This document shows positions 36,924 through 45,329 of a stretch of 64,000 nt of DNA, in pieces. Position numbers and translations under genes: made by a program. Within the stretch, counting starts at the first letter, position 1. Every line of letters begins with the position of its first letter. The notes beneath the pieces were generated by a model. The model searched no databases and was not told the DNA's origin. It was given only the letters and a program-made list of their open reading frames with translations. Source of the stretch: Noviherbaspirillum autotrophicum (GTDB lineage: Bacteria > Pseudomonadota > Gammaproteobacteria > Burkholderiales > Burkholderiaceae_D); NCBI RefSeq assembly GCF_000818395.1, contig NZ_JWJG01000028.1:3260820-3324819 (forward strand), in the 5' to 3' direction.

Positions 36924-37298
36924 GTGCTCAATCTCGACGAGGACGTTGCGCTCTTGCTCAGAGTGCTGCTTTCCATTGCATTAGGTGCATTGCTCGGATC
37001 ACATTAGCGTGTCATCCGACCAGAACCGGACACGTTGTCGATGATGGCCTTGGCCGGGTCCACCTGCATAGCGGCTTTCCTGTTGATCGGAATGACGGCC
37101 GCGCAACTAATTCAGCGATTCCTGTTCCTTTCGCACGGTGGGGCAGGGATTTCCTGTGTTCTGTTCATGAGGCTTGTCACCCAACGGCGAATGCGCGATG
37201 TGGAACTCTTGCGATGCGTTGGTCTTGCTGCCAGGGTCGACATGACATCCCGCCTTGGAAGGGTGGTCTCCGCCTTGCTGATCATCGGCTTGGCCTAA
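36924..37298 (+). pseudogene. MgtC/SapB-like membrane protein remnant
   Basis: The frame reads LNLDEDVALLLRVLLSIALGALLG, then an in-frame TAG near 37005, and continues SMMALAGSTCIAAFLLIGM and RLGRVVSALLIIGLA. The order (LLLR-LLxAxxLGxLIG helix, then an HxLVALGAxxF-like helix, then Gly-rich segments and a last helix) follows MgtC/SapB proteins, but the conserved ERE and FLGAG motifs are lost. I call it a decayed copy with moderate confidence. It lies 137 bases before the first IS3-family copy. Confidence 0.45.
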
Positions 37299-37485
37299 GT
37301 GGCCGTTACGTTCCTGCATCGCAAGTCTTGGGAAGCGTATTGTCGCGCCGAATAGCCCAACAGTTGGGTGGGGCATGAGGCCGTAGCCCGCGCCTTGCCG
37401 CGAGATGGAACGCATTTGACGGTCGCCGCTCGCTATGAACCGCCCCGGAAATCGAGGAGGCTCCAATATTTGAGAAAATGGAGCC

Positions 37486-37812
37486 ATGAAGAAGAAATCA
37501 ACAAGATATTCGCCGGAGATCATGGAGCGCGCAGTGCGCCTGGTCTTCGAGAGCAGGGAGCAATACGAATCGCAGTGGGCGGCGATTGAATCGATTGCGG
37601 GCAAGATTGGCTGCACGGCAGAGACGTTGCGGCGCTGGGTTCGCCAGCAAGAGCGTGATACCGGCCAGCGTTCGGGGGCAACCACGACCGAGCAGGAACG
37701 GGTTAAAGCGCTGGAGCGGGAAGTCAAGGAATTGCGCCGTGCCAACGAGATTTTGCGCCTGGCCAGCGCATATTTCGCCCAGGCGGAGCTCGACCGCCGA
37801 TCGAAATCATAA
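37486..37812 (+). CDS. IS3-family OrfA (copy 1)
   Basis: A 108-residue protein with an HTH_Tnp_1 helix-turn-helix ([18 protein letters not shown], then [17 protein letters not shown]) and a C-terminal leucine-zipper-like coiled coil ([17 protein letters not shown]). It recognises the IS ends. OrfB lies in the -1 frame relative to it, so a frameshift product OrfAB is expected to be the active transposase. Confidence 0.9.
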   Translation: MKKKSTRYSPEIMERAVRLVFESREQYESQWAAIESIAGKIGCTAETLRRWVRQQERDTGQRSGATTTEQERVKALEREVKELRRANEILRLASAYFAQAELDRRSKS

Positions 37813-37865
37813 AGGCATTCATCGACGAGCACCGGGAGACCTTTGGGGTCGAGCCGCTCTGTGAA

Positions 37866-38714
37866 GTGATGCAGATCGCCCCGTCGGCCTATTGGCGCCA
37901 TGCCGCCCGGTGTCGCAATCCGATGTTGAGAAGCGCACGCACCAAGCGTGACGAAGCCTTGATTCCCCACATTGAACGTGTGTGGCATGCCAACATGCGG
38001 GTTTACGGGGCGGACAAGGTCTGGAAGCAACTGCGCCGCGAAGGCAGCGACGTGGCGCGCTGTACGGTGGAGCGACTCATGCGCAAGTGCGGCCTGCGCG
38101 GCGTCATACGAGGCAAGGCAGTGCGTACTACGCAAGCCGACAAGGCAGCGCCATGTCCGCTGGACCGTGTCAACCGGCAGTTCAAGGCGACGCGTCCAAA
38201 TCAGCTCTGGGTATCGGACTTCACCTATGTCTCGACCTGGCAGGGATTCGTGTACGTGGCCTTCGTGATCGATGTGTTCGCCCGGCGCATTGTCGGCTGG
38301 CGGGTCAGCAGTTCAATGCAGACGGACTTCGTACTGGACGCACTGGAACAGGCGCTGTACGCTCGGCAGCCGGAACGGGAAGGCGGCTTGATTCACCATA
38401 GCGACCGCGGCTCACAGTACGTGTCGATTCGCTACAGCGAGCGTCTTGCCGAAGCCGGCATCGAGCCGTCAGTCGGAAGCAAGGGCGACAGCTACGACAA
38501 TGCGCTTGCAGAAACGATCAACGGGTTGTACAAGGCGGAACTGATTCACCGCCGTGCGCCATGGAAGACGCGGGAAGCCGTGGAGCTGGCAACGCTGGAA
38601 TGGGTATCCTGGTTTAACCATCATCGGCTGCTGGAACCGATTGGCTATATCCCGCCGGCAGAAGCTGAGGCAAACTACTACCGGCAATTAACCGGTCAGG
38701 TCGAAATGGCCTGA
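37866..38714 (+). CDS. IS3-family OrfB, DDE integrase domain (copy 1)
   Basis: A retroviral-integrase-like catalytic domain. A helical HTH_21-type region (HANMRVYGADKVWKQLRREG) is followed by the DDE residues: first Asp in WVSDFTYV, second in HHSDRGSQY, Glu in ALAETINGLYKAELI. The frame is open upstream of the annotated GTG/ATG into the OrfA region, consistent with synthesis as an OrfAB fusion by -1 frameshifting. The size is normal for the family. Confidence 0.9.
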   Translation: MMQIAPSAYWRHAARCRNPMLRSARTKRDEALIPHIERVWHANMRVYGADKVWKQLRREGSDVARCTVERLMRKCGLRGVIRGKAVRTTQADKAAPCPLDRVNRQFKATRPNQLWVSDFTYVSTWQGFVYVAFVIDVFARRIVGWRVSSSMQTDFVLDALEQALYARQPEREGGLIHHSDRGSQYVSIRYSERLAEAGIEPSVGSKGDSYDNALAETINGLYKAELIHRRAPWKTREAVELATLEWVSWFNHHRLLEPIGYIPPAEAEANYYRQLTGQVEMA

Positions 38715-38753
38715 CTCACACCAACCGGCCTCCTCAAAAGCCGGGGCGGTTCA

Positions 38754-38952
38754 CTACCCGAAAATAGCCTTCAACACAGGCAATGAGTGCAACAGGAAAA
38801 TACCGGACAAGTTCTTTCTCGGACTTGTCATGCTTCTTGAAGGTATTTTCAAGCGCAAAGAGTCGAAGCGGGAGTTCAGCCATGGCGGAGCCGAATTGTC
38901 GGCGCTGCCGGACATCGGCGATTTCTTGAATAATGTCTCGTGTACGACTCAT
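38754..38952 (-). pseudogene. N-terminal third of a split cassette gene (LprI-like)
   Basis: It encodes 66 residues (MSRTRDIIQEIADVRQRRQF to LIACVEGYFRV) and runs straight into IS copy 1. Its missing continuation is at 41300-42057, immediately left of IS copy 2. Joining the two with one copy of the CTA duplication restores the reading frame exactly (YFRV-AIKDLIDAG) and gives a 318-codon gene. The ATG lies 12 bases after a GTTAGAT integron core site, as expected for the first gene of a cassette. Confidence 0.85.
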
Positions 38953-38963
38953 GTTTGAATAAA

Positions 38964-39032
38964 ATCTAACGAATGAACTAGTGGGGGCACGACAGGCGCC
39001 ACAAAGCGGCTAGCTTCAGTACCCCCTGCGAA
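38964..39032 (-). repeat. Degenerate attC site (attC-4)
   Basis: The minus-strand 3' core GTTAGAT (38970-38964) is preceded by a dyad with arms GGGGGTAC and GTGCCCCC around a TAGCCGCTTTGTGGCG centre. This is the layout of an integron attC. The matching RYYYAAC core is not clean and would fall inside the last codons of the upstream cassette gene. Confidence 0.5.
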
Positions 39033-39645
39033 GCCCGGGAATTATTAGTGGGTCTCTGTCCCAGACCCAATCAGGCCTCTCGCTGACAAAATGCATAATC
39101 GCCTCGCAGGCAAAGTCTCGGAAGTCCGGGTTGTTCCAAAGTCGGATCATGGCCTCGCGTGGCTCTCTGCCGTCAGGCTCACCTTGAAAATACACATAAC
39201 CTCTGTACGCATGAAGCTTCCGCTTATTATGCTTAGCATGGTGGCCGTGCGGGACAGACGGGTCCGGGTCGGCATCCCCCTTATGAAAGTCCCATTTCCT
39301 TGAAAAGCCCATGCTCGCATTCGTCATGAATGAATAGCTTGGCTCTTCGTCTTCATCATCCCACTTGCCTTCACCCGACAGTGCGTTGCCTCGATCATTG
39401 GTACGTTGTTCGTCTGTAGAGCTTTCAATGGTGCCAAATTTGTTGATCCACTCTGCGTCTTTATCCCAGCCTGAATATTCCAACACGTTACGGGCGTACT
39501 GGAAAGGCTCCTCTTCAGATGAAGCTAGGGCACAAAGTGATCGCATTCTTGAGAGAAATTCGTAGCGTCCAATGATGCCTTCTGAGTATGAGATCCGGCA
39601 CAGTTTTAGATATGTGCGAGCGGCGACGGGAGATAAAAATTCCAT
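39016..39645 (-). CDS. Integron cassette protein, unknown function
   Basis: A 209-residue soluble protein unlike anything I recognise. The N-terminal half is helical (ARTYLKLCRISYSEGIIGRY). The middle is acidic, then basic and His-rich (HGHHAKHNKRKLHAYRGYVY). The C-terminal part is PREAMIRLWNNPDFRDFACEAI. It occupies its own cassette between attC-3 and attC-4, and its base composition is lower in GC than the chromosome around it. Function cannot be stated. Confidence 0.65.
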   Translation of the reverse strand: MEFLSPVAARTYLKLCRISYSEGIIGRYEFLSRMRSLCALASSEEEPFQYARNVLEYSGWDKDAEWINKFGTIESSTDEQRTNDRGNALSGEGKWDDEDEEPSYSFMTNASMGFSRKWDFHKGDADPDPSVPHGHHAKHNKRKLHAYRGYVYFQGEPDGREPREAMIRLWNNPDFRDFACEAIMHFVSERPDWVWDRDPLIIPGLRRGY

Positions 39646-39703
39646 TTTTAATGATGAGGATATTTACGTTCTTAACACTACCAATTGCCAGTGTTCGCTG
39701 GAG

Positions 39704-39790
39704 GGCTAACGCCGCGTTGACCAGCGAGTCTCATACGCCGCGAAGCGGCCAGCTTTCTAGCGCGGGTCTGGGTTGAACAAAGAGTTAGCC
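39704..39790 (-). repeat. attC site (attC-3), well formed
   Basis: On the minus strand GGCTAAC (39790-39784) and GTTAGCC (39710-39704) are exactly complementary core sites 87 bp apart end to end. An inner imperfect dyad is centred on GGCCGCTTCGCGGC. The stop codon of the preceding cassette gene (TAA) lies inside the first core, which is typical of integron cassettes. Confidence 0.8.
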
Positions 39791-40057
39791 TTCCACATTG
39801 AGAATAAGCTCCGACATTCGTGCTGCCAGCTGTAAATAGCGATCTGCTTCGTCTTGATTGAGGCTGAAATCGGGCAGGTGAGCAGCCTGATTTCTTAGTT
39901 TTCGCATCTGATCGAGTAGCGAGTCACTGTCCTTGGGAAGCTTACCGAGGCGAACCAACTCTTCAACAAATAAGTGTGGATTGACCCGAGGAATTGCTGC
40001 GCCTTGAGCAAAGCCAGACTTTCCAGCAGCATCTTCAACAAGAACCCAGGCTTCCAT
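39785..40057 (-). CDS. Cassette protein fragment (DUF4145-like tail)
   Basis: A 90-residue frame with MEAWVLVEDAAGK, PHLFVEELVRLGKLPKD and LDQMRKLRNQAAH. This resembles the C-terminal, HEPN-like helical part of DUF4145-type proteins. The family pattern SPRAAIMEAW extends five codons upstream of the ATG and then meets an in-frame TGA, so the gene probably lost its N-terminus. Its stop codon is embedded in attC-3. Confidence 0.5.
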   Translation of the reverse strand: MEAWVLVEDAAGKSGFAQGAAIPRVNPHLFVEELVRLGKLPKDSDSLLDQMRKLRNQAAHLPDFSLNQDEADRYLQLAARMSELILNVEG

Positions 40058-40456
40058 AATTGCTGCACGCGGAGATCAATAATCGGGAAAGATGGCATCC
40101 ATACGAATACGTCCAAGTGTTGCACTAGATGCAATTTATTAAGTCTACCGATGGTTTGTACTTATGTCTATTAAGCAATATGCTAGCGCTGAAAGCATAA
40201 AGGCCTCTATCCCAAAAATATGGGAAAAATGGGGGGCGGAAAGCCTTGGATTATCGAGTGAACTACGGTTGAGAGAAATATGAATGTCCGTATATGGCCG
40301 AGACTGTGTGAAAACGTGAAAATCGAACGACACGACCACAACATGTCACGAGGCGCTCTTCTTTTATTCCGCTATTTCGTGCTGGTCTAGCGGCAAAACC
40401 ATGTTTTTACACACTCTCGACCCATGGCGGACGTTCGCGGACAAATGAGAGGCAGC
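40058..40456. other. Cassette region with no supported gene
   Basis: About 400 AT-richer bases of the same cassette as the DUF4145-like fragment. A 64-codon minus-strand frame (40145-40339) has no ribosome site and no recognisable family. It may hold the decayed N-terminal part of that cassette gene. Confidence 0.4.
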
Positions 40457-40552
40457 TGCTAATGTTTGAGGTAGCCGGCCGCCGGAGCGTGTAGCGCAAA
40501 GGGAACCCGCAAGCGCAAGTTGCGGGTGGATCGGTTGGCCGAGAAGTTAGCC
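40457..40552 (-). repeat. attC-like site (attC-2)
   Basis: On the minus strand GGCTAAC (40552-40546) and ATTAGCA (40463-40457, one or two mismatches to the complementary core) bound a 96-bp segment. It contains the hairpin CCCGCAA-N7-TTGCGGG. It lies 21 bases after the stop of the 211-codon cassette gene. Confidence 0.55.
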
Positions 40553-40573
40553 GGCAGAATGGACATGACAAAC

Positions 40574-41209
40574 TCAAATCGAACGACTTGCAATTTCCTT
40601 TTTGCATTCATTAAGAGCGGCAAGACTGATTTCTCCGATTTCGGTCGCAAGAGTATCCAGTTTTGCGATTTCCTCCAGAAGGGACGCGGGATCGGTATTG
40701 CACAACTCCCGAAGTCTTTGCCAATTCTCGTGCATGACGCCCAGCGCTCTACCTATCGTCAGTACGTCCAGCGCGAGCAAGCCATCTGGTATCTCGAAAA
40801 TCGGCAAAGCTCGTAGTGCAAGATGTGTATCTACCATTAATTCCGGTGAGACTTGGTCGAAGTCATCAAACTGAGAAGTGGAGAATGCCTTACATATGTC
40901 ATTGCTGAGGCCATGTGCACGAGCCATGAGTGCCATGACAATCTTGAGCTTCTGTATCTCTGCTGCGGCCTGTTTTTTTGCTTCGAGATCACTTGCTGCG
41001 TGCGCTTGGCGGCGGCCAATTTCTGTGGCTGCAAATATCGCGGCGATGCTACCAATAGCTTGAATCCATGCTGGAGCAGCACTTTCCAACATACCCTTGA
41101 ACCATAACCATCCGCCTGCAGCAATAAGGCCCAAAGACGCGAGTAGCAAAACGACGACAACAGCGCCAAATGCGAACTCAGAGGGTGTGTGGGGCGGTTC
41201 CTTTTGCAT
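40574..41209 (-). CDS. Integron cassette membrane protein, unknown function
   Basis: A 211-residue protein with two N-terminal membrane helices (FGAVVVVLLLASLGLIAAGG and WIQAIGSIAAIFAATEIG) and a helical cytoplasmic domain of ~140 residues (KQAAAEIQKLKIVMALMARA). It forms a complete cassette: its ATG is ~30 bases after the attC-1 core and its stop is just before attC-2. The family is not recognised. Confidence 0.7.
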   Translation of the reverse strand: MQKEPPHTPSEFAFGAVVVVLLLASLGLIAAGGWLWFKGMLESAAPAWIQAIGSIAAIFAATEIGRRQAHAASDLEAKKQAAAEIQKLKIVMALMARAHGLSNDICKAFSTSQFDDFDQVSPELMVDTHLALRALPIFEIPDGLLALDVLTIGRALGVMHENWQRLRELCNTDPASLLEEIAKLDTLATEIGEISLAALNECKKEIASRSI

Positions 41210-41240
41210 CGTGTCAGGTAAGTGGTGGACAATGTCGGAC

Positions 41241-41297
41241 GGCTAACGTTTGCGAAAACCAGCGGCGTAGCTGCCAGGGTTGATTAGTGAGTTGGAT
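41241..41297 (-). repeat. attC site (attC-1), short type
   Basis: On the minus strand ATCCAAC (41297-41291) and GTTAGCC (41247-41241) fit the RYYYAAC and GTTRRRY core consensus. They bound a 57-bp element with the dyad AACCCTGGCAGC / GCCGCTGGTT inside. It starts 2 bases after the stop codon of the LprI-like gene. Confidence 0.75.
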
Positions 41298-41299
41298 TT

Positions 41300-42060
41300 T
41301 TAGCCGCCATCGCCTAGCCGCCCGCAACCGCTTACCTCCTCAAACCGATGCTGCACCAAAGTCTCCGCTGTGCCGGAATAGATCATTGGCCAAATCGTTC
41401 CACCATTTGCTTGATCTCCTGCGACAAAATTTGCCCATGCGTCGCAATAGCTCTGCCAATTTTCATGAGCGATTTCAAATGCAGCAAGTTCAGTTGAATC
41501 AAGGCGCAGCTTAATCGTTGCAACAGCATCTTCCAATAATTTCTTCTTTTCCGCGAGCGACTCGAATGCAGCGATATTCATCTCAGCTTGGCTCAACGGA
41601 GCGCCGGGATGAATTGTTTCGGAAATGAATTCATCTGCCACACGTAAGAATGCCACACAGCTCTCAAAGCAGCGCGCAACTTCATTGGAATCGATCTCGT
41701 ATGCAGAGGCTATTTCGTGACAAATGATGTGCCTAAGTTCAAATGTTCTCACCACGTCGGCGAACACCTCATCCGGTTTCGACAGAATAGGCGTGTTTGC
41801 CTCACCTCGTATCTCGTGTGCCCAACGATCTGTGGTTGTACGAAGCGCTTGCAGGAAGCTTTTACCAACCAAGCTCGATAGCGCACCTTCAATATGATCT
41901 AATCGGCTAATTGGGACGATATGAGCCACCAACTCTCCCACGGTTATTGCCTTTCCATGTACTGCTCTTAGTATTGAGAAATCAAGCTTTATTGACGAAG
42001 CGAGTTTTTCTGCGTTACTAAGATGCGGTTCGCCAGCATCAATTAGATCCTTTATCGCTA
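41300..42060 (-). pseudogene. C-terminal two thirds of the split cassette gene (LprI/DUF1311-like)
   Basis: About 250 codons open without a start from the edge of IS copy 2. The last ~80 residues (KLRLDSTELAAFEIAHENWQ, then GGTIWPMIYSGTAETL) resemble the LprI/DUF1311 domain, a small extracytoplasmic module of lysozyme-inhibitor-type proteins. No signal peptide is evident in the rebuilt protein, so that role is doubtful. The N-terminal 66 codons are at 38754-38952. It is followed by attC-1. A longer minus-strand frame running on into the IS is an antisense artefact. Confidence 0.8.
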
Positions 42061-42110
42061 TGAACCGCCCCGGAAATCGAGGAGGCTCCAATATTTGAGA
42101 AAATGGAGCC

Positions 42111-42437
42111 ATGAAGAAGAAATCAACAAGATATTCGCCGGAGATCATGGAGCGCGCAGTGCGCCTGGTCTTCGAGAGCAGGGAGCAATACGAATCGCAG
42201 TGGGCGGCGATTGAATCGATTGCGGGCAAGATTGGCTGCACGGCAGAGACGTTGCGGCGCTGGGTTCGCCAGCAAGAGCGTGATACCGGCCAGCGTTCGG
42301 GGGCAACCACGACCGAGCAGGAACGGGTTAAAGCGCTGGAGCGGGAAGTCAAGGAATTGCGCCGTGCCAACGAGATTTTGCGCCTGGCCAGCGCATATTT
42401 CGCCCAGGCGGAGCTCGACCGCCGATCGAAATCATAA
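42111..42437 (+). CDS. IS3-family OrfA (copy 2)
   Basis: Identical in sequence to the copy-1 OrfA: 108 residues with helix-turn-helix and coiled coil. Expression would be as OrfA alone or as the OrfAB frameshift fusion. Confidence 0.9.
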   Translation: MKKKSTRYSPEIMERAVRLVFESREQYESQWAAIESIAGKIGCTAETLRRWVRQQERDTGQRSGATTTEQERVKALEREVKELRRANEILRLASAYFAQAELDRRSKS

Positions 42438-42490
42438 AGGCATTCATCGACGAGCACCGGGAGACCTTTGGGGTCGAGCCGCTCTGTGAA

Positions 42491-43339
42491 GTGATGCAGA
42501 TCGCCCCGTCGGCCTATTGGCGCCATGCCGCCCGGTGTCGCAATCCGATGTTGAGAAGCGCACGCACCAAGCGTGACGAAGCCTTGATTCCCCACATTGA
42601 ACGTGTGTGGCATGCCAACATGCGGGTTTACGGGGCGGACAAGGTCTGGAAGCAACTGCGCCGCGAAGGCAGCGACGTGGCGCGCTGTACGGTGGAGCGA
42701 CTCATGCGCAAGTGCGGCCTGCGCGGCGTCATACGAGGCAAGGCAGTGCGTACTACGCAAGCCGACAAGGCAGCGCCATGTCCGCTGGACCGTGTCAACC
42801 GGCAGTTCAAGGCGACGCGTCCAAATCAGCTCTGGGTATCGGACTTCACCTATGTCTCGACCTGGCAGGGATTCGTGTACGTGGCCTTCGTGATCGATGT
42901 GTTCGCCCGGCGCATTGTCGGCTGGCGGGTCAGCAGTTCAATGCAGACGGACTTCGTACTGGACGCACTGGAACAGGCGCTGTACGCTCGGCAGCCGGAA
43001 CGGGAAGGCGGCTTGATTCACCATAGCGACCGCGGCTCACAGTACGTGTCGATTCGCTACAGCGAGCGTCTTGCCGAAGCCGGCATCGAGCCGTCAGTCG
43101 GAAGCAAGGGCGACAGCTACGACAATGCGCTTGCAGAAACGATCAACGGGTTGTACAAGGCGGAACTGATTCACCGCCGTGCGCCATGGAAGACGCGGGA
43201 AGCCGTGGAGCTGGCAACGCTGGAATGGGTATCCTGGTTTAACCATCATCGGCTGCTGGAACCGATTGGCTATATCCCGCCGGCAGAAGCTGAGGCAAAC
43301 TACTACCGGCAATTAACCGGTCAGGTCGAAATGGCCTGA
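42491..43339 (+). CDS. IS3-family OrfB (copy 2)
   Basis: Identical to the copy-1 OrfB, with all three DDE acidic residues kept. The identity of the two copies means either a recent duplication or gene conversion. They can also recombine to excise the 4.6-kb segment between them. Confidence 0.9.
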   Translation: MMQIAPSAYWRHAARCRNPMLRSARTKRDEALIPHIERVWHANMRVYGADKVWKQLRREGSDVARCTVERLMRKCGLRGVIRGKAVRTTQADKAAPCPLDRVNRQFKATRPNQLWVSDFTYVSTWQGFVYVAFVIDVFARRIVGWRVSSSMQTDFVLDALEQALYARQPEREGGLIHHSDRGSQYVSIRYSERLAEAGIEPSVGSKGDSYDNALAETINGLYKAELIHRRAPWKTREAVELATLEWVSWFNHHRLLEPIGYIPPAEAEANYYRQLTGQVEMA

Positions 43340-43419
43340 CTCACACCAACCGGCCTCCTCAAAAGCCGGGGCGGTTCAGCGCACAACTGGCAGGTAGCTG
43401 TCAGTGAAGTCAGGACATG

Positions 43420-43560
43420 CACTGGGGAATTACGAATAGTCGACCCAAACACATGATGTTTGCCGCTTTGGTTTCGAATTCCCCGGTGCGCCTGGGTTCG
43501 TCAACGAATACTCAGGGCGTGCCGCTTCGCCGGCTCTCTATATTGGCTTCGCAGAGCCCA
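43420..43560 (+). ncRNA. Candidate IS110 bridge-type RNA in the transposase leader
   Basis: The non-coding leader before the IS110 transposase contains strong nested complementarity. GGGGAATT-A-CGAA (43424-43436) pairs with TTCG-AATTCCCC (43473-43484), 12 bp with one bulge, around a ~36-base loop. GGCTCT (43532) pairs with AGAGCC (43553). IS110 elements are known to make a structured bridge RNA from a non-coding end that carries target- and donor-guiding loops. This is the right place for one. The ends are approximate. Confidence 0.45.
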
Positions 43561-43612
43561 GCTTGCATGTCTGTTTCCCCTACCCATCACAATCCCCTTC
43601 CAGGAGGTGATG

Positions 43613-44878
43613 ATGAAGCATTCATCTTCCCCAAACAACCCGGCTTTCAGTGCCTATGTCGGCATTGACTGGGCTGATCGCAAACACGATTTCTGCCTGC
43701 AAGCTGCGGATTCAACGCGGCGTGAATCCGGCATCTTCGAACACTCGCCGCAGGCCATCGCTCATTGGGCCAACACCTTGCATCAGCGGTTTCGCGGCCG
43801 CATTGCGGTCTGTGTCGAGCTTGCGCGCGGCCCCCTGGTATCTGCCCTGCAGCGCCATGATTTCCTGGTGCTGTTTCCCGTGCATCCATCAACGTTGGCC
43901 ACGTACCGTCAGGCGTTTGTTCCCAGTCGCGCCAAGGATGACCCGGGCGACGCCGAACTTGCGCTGGAGATTTTGCTGCGCCATCCCGAGCGATTGCATC
44001 CGATTGCACTGCAGAGTACCGACATGCGCGCGCTCGCAGCGCTAGTGGAGGCACGCCGGGGCCTGGCTGAGCAAACGCTGCGCATCACAAACCAGCTCGT
44101 CAGCACACTCAAGCAATATTATCCGCAAGTACTAGACTGGTTTGAAGACCGTAATACGCGTTTGTTCTGCGACTTCCTGACCCGCTGGCCGACTCTATTG
44201 CATGTCAAGCGGGCACGACGCGTAACACTGGAGGAATTCTTCCATCAGCATTCAGTACGCCGTGGCTATCTCATTGACAGGCGCATTGAGGGAATCAAGG
44301 TCGCCACGTCGTTGACGAACGATCCTGCTATCGTGGGCCCGGCGCGGCTGATGATGCACACCCTGGTGGCGCAGTTGCGCGTCCTGCTGGACTCCCTGCA
44401 GCAGTATGACAGCGAAATCGACGCGACCGCCCGGCGTCTGCCGGATTACGACTTGTTTGCCAATTTGCCGGGGGCAGGCCACATTCAGGCACCGAGGCTC
44501 ATGGTGGCGTTCGGTGAAGATCGTGGTCGCTACAACAGTGCGGCACAACTGCAACAGTATGCGGGTATTGCCCCGGTGATCGAGCGAAGCGGCAACAAGT
44601 GCTGGGTGCATTGGCGCATTGCCTGTCCGACGTTTCTGCGGCAAAGCTTCGTGGAATGGGCCGGTTCGACCATTCCACGTTCCTATTGGGCAGGCGCGTA
44701 CTACCAGCAGCAACGTCAGAAGGGAAAGCCACATGCGATGGCCGTTCGTGCGCTTGCGATCAAGTGGATCCGTATCCTGTATCGCTGCTGGAAGAACCGT
44801 ACCCCGTATGACGAGACCCGATACCTGAAAGCACTCCAGCAGCACGGCTCGCGTCTGGTCAACTCTGCGCCACTTTAA
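43613..44878 (+). CDS. IS110-family transposase (recombinase)
   Basis: A 421-residue transposase. The N-terminal RuvC-like DEDD domain starts YVGIDWADRKHDF and includes VELARGPL and SRAKDDPGDAELALEIL. The C-terminal transposase_20 domain has LFANLPGAGHIQAPRLMVAFGED and the serine region AGIAPVIERSGN. AGGAGG precedes the ATG (43613) by 5 bases, with another ATG 3 bases upstream. The length is normal. The element abuts the right end of IS3 copy 2, and its exact borders are not visible because IS110 elements lack terminal inverted repeats. Confidence 0.88.
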   Translation: MKHSSSPNNPAFSAYVGIDWADRKHDFCLQAADSTRRESGIFEHSPQAIAHWANTLHQRFRGRIAVCVELARGPLVSALQRHDFLVLFPVHPSTLATYRQAFVPSRAKDDPGDAELALEILLRHPERLHPIALQSTDMRALAALVEARRGLAEQTLRITNQLVSTLKQYYPQVLDWFEDRNTRLFCDFLTRWPTLLHVKRARRVTLEEFFHQHSVRRGYLIDRRIEGIKVATSLTNDPAIVGPARLMMHTLVAQLRVLLDSLQQYDSEIDATARRLPDYDLFANLPGAGHIQAPRLMVAFGEDRGRYNSAAQLQQYAGIAPVIERSGNKCWVHWRIACPTFLRQSFVEWAGSTIPRSYWAGAYYQQQRQKGKPHAMAVRALAIKWIRILYRCWKNRTPYDETRYLKALQQHGSRLVNSAPL

Positions 44879-45329
44879 TCGCCGGTTTCCTTACTGAGTA
44901 GAGGTATGTTCCGCCACCGGGTCAAGGGCAGGCTGCTAATGCAGCCTGGCGCAGCGCACCCTTGATGCGGTGAAGGAACTCCACACTTCAGATTTGCCAA
45001 CGGCTTGGCATGCCGAGCCGTTGGCTTGCTAACTTGCGTTCCTCTGATGGGAAAACCCGTGAAAAACCCTTGACGGACCGGCTCAGGGCACGAAGTGGAA
45101 GTGGCGCCTTCCGGAAAGTAGCCATTCAACATGCGGTTGACCGAAGCTTGCATATAGGTTTCGAATAACAAGCAGACAGCACTTGTTCCCACTATCCAAG
45201 GGCTGTTTCATCCCCTCAAGTACATCTTTATGTCGTGGCGCTTAGGTGGCGCAGCTCCCGCCGCCGGCGGAAAACACAGGGTTTCAGTGAGCAGACTGCG
45301 TTTGAAGCCACTTGCGCCAGCAAGGATGT
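44879..45329. other. Non-coding stretch after the IS110 gene, with a hairpin
   Basis: About 450 bases without a supported gene. CCAACGGCT (44997-45005) and AGCCGTTGG (45016-45024) form a perfect 9-bp stem with a 10-base loop that is itself partly self-complementary. Part of the stretch is probably the right end of the IS110 element and part the 3' flank of the next gene. Confidence 0.4.

Larger units (their letters stand above)
37436..38753 (+). mobile_element. IS3-family insertion sequence, copy 1
   Basis: A 1318-bp element with inverted ends (TGAACCGCCCCGG left; CCGGGGCGGTTCA right) and two overlapping transposase frames. The flanks are CTA on both sides, like a 3-bp target duplication. 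However, its right flank belongs with the left flank of copy 2, because those two together rebuild one split gene (see findings). It is the same length, base for base where compared, as the copy at 42061-43378. Confidence 0.93.
42061..43378 (+). mobile_element. IS3-family insertion sequence, copy 2
   Basis: The same 1318-bp element and orientation as copy 1, offset by 4625 bases, with the same ends and coding frames. Left flank CTA and right flank GCG do not match, so this copy is not in its original insertion context. The left flank pairs with the right flank of copy 1. Confidence 0.93.

Noticed and set aside
37107..38135. Minus-strand frame of 342 codons across IS copy 1
   Set aside because: It reads antisense through the IS transposase and into unrelated flanking DNA. 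The same antisense part recurs in copy 2.
42061..42760. N-terminal part of the 486-codon minus frame ending at 41300
   Set aside because: Only the part left of 42060 is real gene. The rest is antisense IS sequence fused by the open frame.
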